The notes below the pieces were generated by a model. That model ran no database searches and was not told where the DNA came from. It saw only the letters and a list, made by a program, of their open reading frames with translations. The position numbers and the translations under genes are program-made. 23,246 bases of DNA from an uncultured Lachnospiraceae bacterium (lineage in GTDB: Bacteria; Bacillota; Clostridia; Lachnospirales; Lachnospiraceae), in NCBI GenBank assembly GCA_910585255.1, contig CAJUEI010000034.1:1-23246 (forward strand), given 5' to 3'. Of this stretch, positions 19,606-23,246 are shown piece after piece (position 1 is the stretch's first letter; each line of letters starts with the position of its first letter).

Positions 19606-22600
19606 TTAAATCCTCTTTTTTATTTCTAATGTTTTTGCAAAACGATCCAAGCCCTGTGTCATCTGCTGTTCCAAGCCCTGCTGATCGATAACCTTCCATA
19701 CCGGAATTCCGTTTTCTAGAATTTTCTCAAATTCTTTTAAGTTTTCTGCATAATGTAGTGCAATATAGCGGCTCAATATCTGATAAATTCCTTTATTTTT
19801 ATAACTAACCCCTCTCCATATAATACATGGCGTCTGTGTTAAAACAGAGAATATTACGCCGTGCAGTCTATCGGTAATGATTAATTTATAACCGGAAAAT
19901 TCTTCCAATTTTCTGCTCAATTCCAAGGAACGCTGCCATTTATCAATAGGATAACCCGTTACAGTATCAGTAAAAATCAGTTTTTCGCCTTGTTTTTTTG
20001 TAATTTTATTCATTTCCTCCTTCTCTTGTTCTGAAAAAATAGACTCTTTATCACTTTTTAAGCAAATGGCAATGCCCTTTCTATTTTGTGCTTTATGATA
20101 GAAAAAGTTTGTTTGCTTTTGTAAATAAAAAGCCATATCCATAGCAAAATCAATCTGGCACTTTGGAAAGTTTTCCTTTAAAAATAAATAAGAAAACTCT
20201 TCTCTGGCAAATAAAACAAGGTTTTGATGTTTCTGAAAAATTTCCTGTGCTTTTGCTAATGCCCTCTTTCCCTCTTTATTATCGGTAAAATAAACAGACT
20301 GCGGAAACACCCGTATTGCATTATTGGGATATTCTAAGATGACCTGTTCTACCAACTGTTCTTCACATTCCCACAAATTTCCTATATAACCACCGCCACT
20401 AATTGCTATTATATCTTCCTCTTTTATAAACTTATGTATTACTGTATGATACTGCCGATAGAGATCGCCGGCTATATCGATTACAGAATAATCCGTTTTC
20501 TCCTTTATCCAAGCTGTCTCTGCATATGCAATGGCATGATCCCCCAGATTATCATGTGATGGTGTATTGATTAACACTACTTTTTTTCCCGGTTTTTGAA
20601 ATTCCAGCAATAATTCTGCTAATACTTTTTGCATATCAATTATATTTTGCTCGGCTTTCCAAATTCGTGCATCTGTTATTTCATTGATACTTTGTTCTGC
20701 CTTTTGAATTCCTTTTTCTATTTTTTCACCGGCTCTACATCCATCCTCCCAAATAGTTTTCTCTATTGTTTCATTTAGATTCTGTTCCATTTTCCAGATT
20801 CGTGCATCTGTTGTCTGGTTGATTCCCTGTTCCGCTTTCCAAATTCGTGCGTCTGTTGTCTGATTGATTTCCTGTTCCGCTTTCCAGATTCTTGCATCTG
20901 TTATTTCATTGATACTCTGTTCTGCTTTCCAGATTCTTGCATCTGTTATTTCATTGATGCTTTGCTCCGCTTTCCAAATCCTTGTATCTGTTATTTCATT
21001 AATTTCTTTTGCTGTGTGATAAATAATTTCCCTTATCTTTATTAATTCTTCATTTAATATTCTATCTTTATTTTGTCCTATTTCTTGAACTTTTGTAATC
21101 ATTTCATGAATAATTCGCTTTTCTCCTTCTTGCTCCATTTCTTCTATTTTTACTGTTTGTTTCTCTATTTTTTCTTCTAATTCTTTTATTTTTTCGTATA
21201 AAGAAATCGTTTCTAATTGATTACTATCCAATAGTTTTATTATATCCTGTAAGCTATGATTTTGTTCTAACTGAATTTTATTATAAAAATCTTGTATTCC
21301 TAAACACTCCTGTTTTATTTTTATATAATAATCATAAAGGTGTCCATCTATATCATAACACTGCTGCATTATTTTAGAATAATAATCATAAGTATGTCCA
21401 TCTGCATCCCATATATTCTGTATAATTTTATCTACCGTTCTGCGTCTTATCGCATAATAAGGTTTCCACAATATTCTTTTTATCCATTGTTTAACTGAAA
21501 AAGAATGTACTCTATTTTTTATAATCATAACATTAATATGATTATATTCATATTTTTGAAACAATTCTTCTATCCCGTACCATTCTCCCTCTTCTTGCGA
21601 AGTATTAGTAATCATATGCCATCTTTTATTAATTGTTTTTAAAAGACTATTTTCATTAAATTCTTTTTCTCTCTGATTTACTTTCCAAATTTTCTTTAAT
21701 ATTTCTTTTTCCTTTTCTAATGCTTTGTTTCTCTCCTTTACAGATAACTTATCAAATTCATTTCTCCAGCCAGATTGTAATGGAATCATCTCCGATGAAA
21801 TTTTTACTTTAAAATAATATTGAATATTACGGGCTGCTAATTGTCCCGATTCCAACGATAACATATCCATTTTCTTAGCAGTAATATTGGATTCTCCTAC
21901 ACGATATTCTCCTAATACCATAGGCAGATTCGCTATTTTAAATTTTCTTACTGCTCTTGTCCAGAGTTCATAATCTTCTGCCGCATAAGAAGAATCATAA
22001 AATAAATTATTTTCTATAAAATACTCTTTCCGAAGCATTAAAGTAGAATGGCACAAATCACAATTAAACAGCAATTCCGCCTGAATGTCTTCATAAGAAA
22101 CAGAACATTTATGAATCCATTCTGTTTTTATACCAAAATGATGCTGCCAAGAACCACATATACCAAAATCTTTATTATTTTCTAAAAATTCTACTTGCAG
22201 CCGCAATCGATCCTGATGACACAAATCATCTGCATCCATCCTAGCAATATAAATTCCTTTTGCCTCTCGAATTCCTAAATTTAAAGATTCTGCAAGACCT
22301 AATTTTTCTGTATTTTGTATAATTCGAATTCGTTTATCACCAAATATTTCCGCAATAAAACAAGTATCATCGTCTGAACCATATTCATTTACAATTACAA
22401 TCTCAAAATTCTGATATGTTTGTTCTAAAACACTCCACAATGTTCCTAAAATATAATTTTCACTGCAATATGTAGGAATTAAAACAGTAACTTTAGGATC
22501 AAATCCCTCTTTTACAGGTTCTGCCTTATAAAATTCCTCTCTGCAAAAAATCGAATGTGTTTCAATCATATTGACTTTACTTCGATCAAAATCTTTACAA

Positions 22601-23246
22601 AACCACTCTGTAGAACCACATGTTTCTTTAAATCGTTTTTGTAATGTTTTCCATAGAAATCTACGGGAATATCTTTTGATTTTTTCATTTGCAAGAAATA
22701 TCTTTTGTAATAATAATTCTATCTCTTGTAATGCCTCTAATACAGCATCTCCTTTTAAATTTTTTATAGAATAATGAGGGGATAATAATTCTATCTCTGC
22801 TTTACTAAAGTGTAATCCTAACTCCTGAAATTGGCGTTCCATTACATTACTATAAATTTCCATACCAATTGTACTATTTTTAAAAGTTGCATTATTATTC
22901 ATAATTCGATAACGAAATAATACTTCTTCTAAATTTGCAATTTTTCCATATCGGCAAATCTGTGCAAAAAAATCATAATCCTCGGAAGCTTTATATTCTT
23001 TATTATATCGTATTTGATACTGCTCTAAAAAATCTCTTCGTACCATAACAGTTGGATGAACACTTGGAGAATAAAATAAAATATTAGTAGCTAATTTTTC
23101 CGTATCTGTTTCTAATTCCCATTCAAACGGATTGGAACCAAAAATTTCAACCTTTACTCCACACATTACAATATCCAAATGATTTTCTAAATATTCTACT
23201 TGTTTTTCAAATCGCTGCGGAAGAGAAATATCATCTGCATCCATTC
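19606..23246 (-). CDS. Giant GT2-GT2-coiled-coil-polysaccharide pyruvyl transferase protein (N-terminus beyond window)
   Basis: At least 1212 residues; the frame runs off the window edge, with the first visible residues MDADD being the metal motif of a GT2 domain, so the true start is outside. Domains in visible numbering: GT2 number 1, C-terminal half (1 to about 140); GT2 number 2 (about 250-460) with KVTVLIPTYCSENY, VNEYGSDDD, ARMDADD and AAEDYELWTRA; a basic helical linker; two 18-residue repeats DxDGHxYDYYxKI (613-648); a coiled coil (about 670-745); eight 15-residue repeats (747-866); and a polysaccharide pyruvyl transferase domain (about 887-1190) with SHDNLGDHAI, ISGGGYIG and ITDRLHGV. 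The pyruvyl transferase family adds ketal pyruvate to wall or capsule glycans, but also includes proteins of other function. The fusion suggests chain assembly and terminal modification by one polypeptide held apart by a coiled-coil spacer (inference). First gene of the visible operon. Confidence 0.88.
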   Translation of the reverse strand, partial: MDADDISLPQRFEKQVEYLENHLDIVMCGVKVEIFGSNPFEWELETDTEKLATNILFYSPSVHPTVMVRRDFLEQYQIRYNKEYKASEDYDFFAQICRYGKIANLEEVLFRYRIMNNNATFKNSTIGMEIYSNVMERQFQELGLHFSKAEIELLSPHYSIKNLKGDAVLEALQEIELLLQKIFLANEKIKRYSRRFLWKTLQKRFKETCGSTEWFCKDFDRSKVNMIETHSIFCREEFYKAEPVKEGFDPKVTVLIPTYCSENYILGTLWSVLEQTYQNFEIVIVNEYGSDDDTCFIAEIFGDKRIRIIQNTEKLGLAESLNLGIREAKGIYIARMDADDLCHQDRLRLQVEFLENNKDFGICGSWQHHFGIKTEWIHKCSVSYEDIQAELLFNCDLCHSTLMLRKEYFIENNLFYDSSYAAEDYELWTRAVRKFKIANLPMVLGEYRVGESNITAKKMDMLSLESGQLAARNIQYYFKVKISSEMIPLQSGWRNEFDKLSVKERNKALEKEKEILKKIWKVNQREKEFNENSLLKTINKRWHMITNTSQEEGEWYGIEELFQKYEYNHINVMIIKNRVHSFSVKQWIKRILWKPYYAIRRRTVDKIIQNIWDADGHTYDYYSKIMQQCYDIDGHLYDYYIKIKQECLGIQDFYNKIQLEQNHSLQDIIKLLDSNQLETISLYEKIKELEEKIEKQTVKIEEMEQEGEKRIIHEMITKVQEIGQNKDRILNEELIKIREIIYHTAKEINEITDTRIWKAEQSINEITDARIWKAEQSINEITDARIWKAEQEINQTTDARIWKAEQGINQTTDARIWKMEQNLNETIEKTIWEDGCRAGEKIEKGIQKAEQSINEITDARIWKAEQNIIDMQKVLAELLLEFQKPGKKVVLINTPSHDNLGDHAIAYAETAWIKEKTDYSVIDIAGDLYRQYHTVIHKFIKEEDIIAISGGGYIGNLWECEEQLVEQVILEYPNNAIRVFPQSVYFTDNKEGKRALAKAQEIFQKHQNLVLFAREEFSYLFLKENFPKCQIDFAMDMAFYLQKQTNFFYHKAQNRKGIAICLKSDKESIFSEQEKEEMNKITKKQGEKLIFTDTVTGYPIDKWQRSLELSRKLEEFSGYKLIITDRLHGVIFSVLTQTPCIIWRGVSYKNKGIYQILSRYIALHYAENLKEFEKILENGIPVWKVIDQQGLEQQMTQGLDRFAKTLEIKKRI
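20647..21006 (-). repeat. Eight tandem 45-bp units encoding 15-aa repeats
   Basis: In-frame units of the form SINEITDARIWKAEQ. Units 1-5 and 8 are near-identical in protein, while units 6 and 7 (NLNETIEKTIWEDGC, RAGEKIEKGIQKAEQ) are diverged. Each unit places hydrophobic residues at spacings compatible with a long right-handed or hendecad/pentadecad coiled coil. DNA identity between units is high enough for slippage or recombination, so copy number may vary between strains. Confidence 0.85.

Noticed and set aside
20647..21006. Regular 45-bp repeats could suggest a CRISPR array or satellite
   Set aside because: The units are in frame in a long coding sequence, have no unique spacers, and encode a 15-aa protein repeat.
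1..23246. tRNA, rRNA, riboswitch, phage or restriction-modification genes
   Set aside because: I saw no cloverleaf, rRNA segment, known riboswitch core or phage structural gene in the window.

Overview
The window has low GC, strong AGGAGG-type ribosome binding sites, CUT1 sugar transporters paired with a YesMN two-component system, a choline-binding-like CAP protein and an Rpn-type transposase fragment. Together these suggest a Gram-positive Clostridia genome, most likely a gut or rumen Lachnospiraceae. That is an inference from gene content; no 16S or marker gene is present.

Region 1 (1-9043, all on the minus strand) is a glycan-utilisation locus. In transcription order it holds a CE6/SASA-type acetyl esterase, a YesM-like histidine kinase, a YesN-like AraC response regulator, a solute-binding lipoprotein, two CUT1 permeases, a YesL-like membrane protein and the N-terminus of a GH115-like alpha-glucuronidase cut by the window edge. 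GH115 plus an acetyl esterase plus a CUT1/YesMN set points to acetylated glucuronoxylan or aldouronate use. The regions upstream of the esterase, the kinase and the binding protein all carry the same element, two CGACT-type half sites exactly 22 bp apart. This is a good candidate for the operator of the local YesN regulator.

Region 2 (9044-10515) is mostly non-coding and looks like a graveyard of mobile DNA. It holds a 48-codon helix-turn-helix-like remnant, one of three copies of a hairpin repeat resembling IS200/IS605 right ends, several terminators, a doubtful 41-aa ORF and long inverted repeats.

Region 3 (10455-12778) is the most interesting part. A 52-aa secreted acidic peptide gene has a clear promoter and RBS. 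It is convergent with, and 11 bp from, a 624-aa regulator that contains two XRE-like DNA-binding domains, each followed by TPR-like helical repeats. This has the layout of an RRNPP/Rgg-like peptide-receptor signalling pair. The regulator start overlaps (ATGA) the stop of an unannotated 57-aa basic ORF that has its own strong promoter.

Region 4 (12975-16919) holds an ABC-F ATPase with a possible 36-aa leader ORF, an Rpn-family fragment, a third copy of the hairpin repeat, and a secreted CAP-domain protein on the plus strand that ends at a shared terminator.

Region 5 (16920-23246, minus strand, open at the window edge) is a surface-polysaccharide-type operon. It encodes a very large protein (GT2 - GT2 - coiled coil with 15-aa repeats - polysaccharide pyruvyl transferase), a radical SAM protein with extra cysteine clusters, and a second GT2 protein closely related to the internal GT2 domain of the large one. 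The three genes are separated by 4 bp or overlap by 17 bp.
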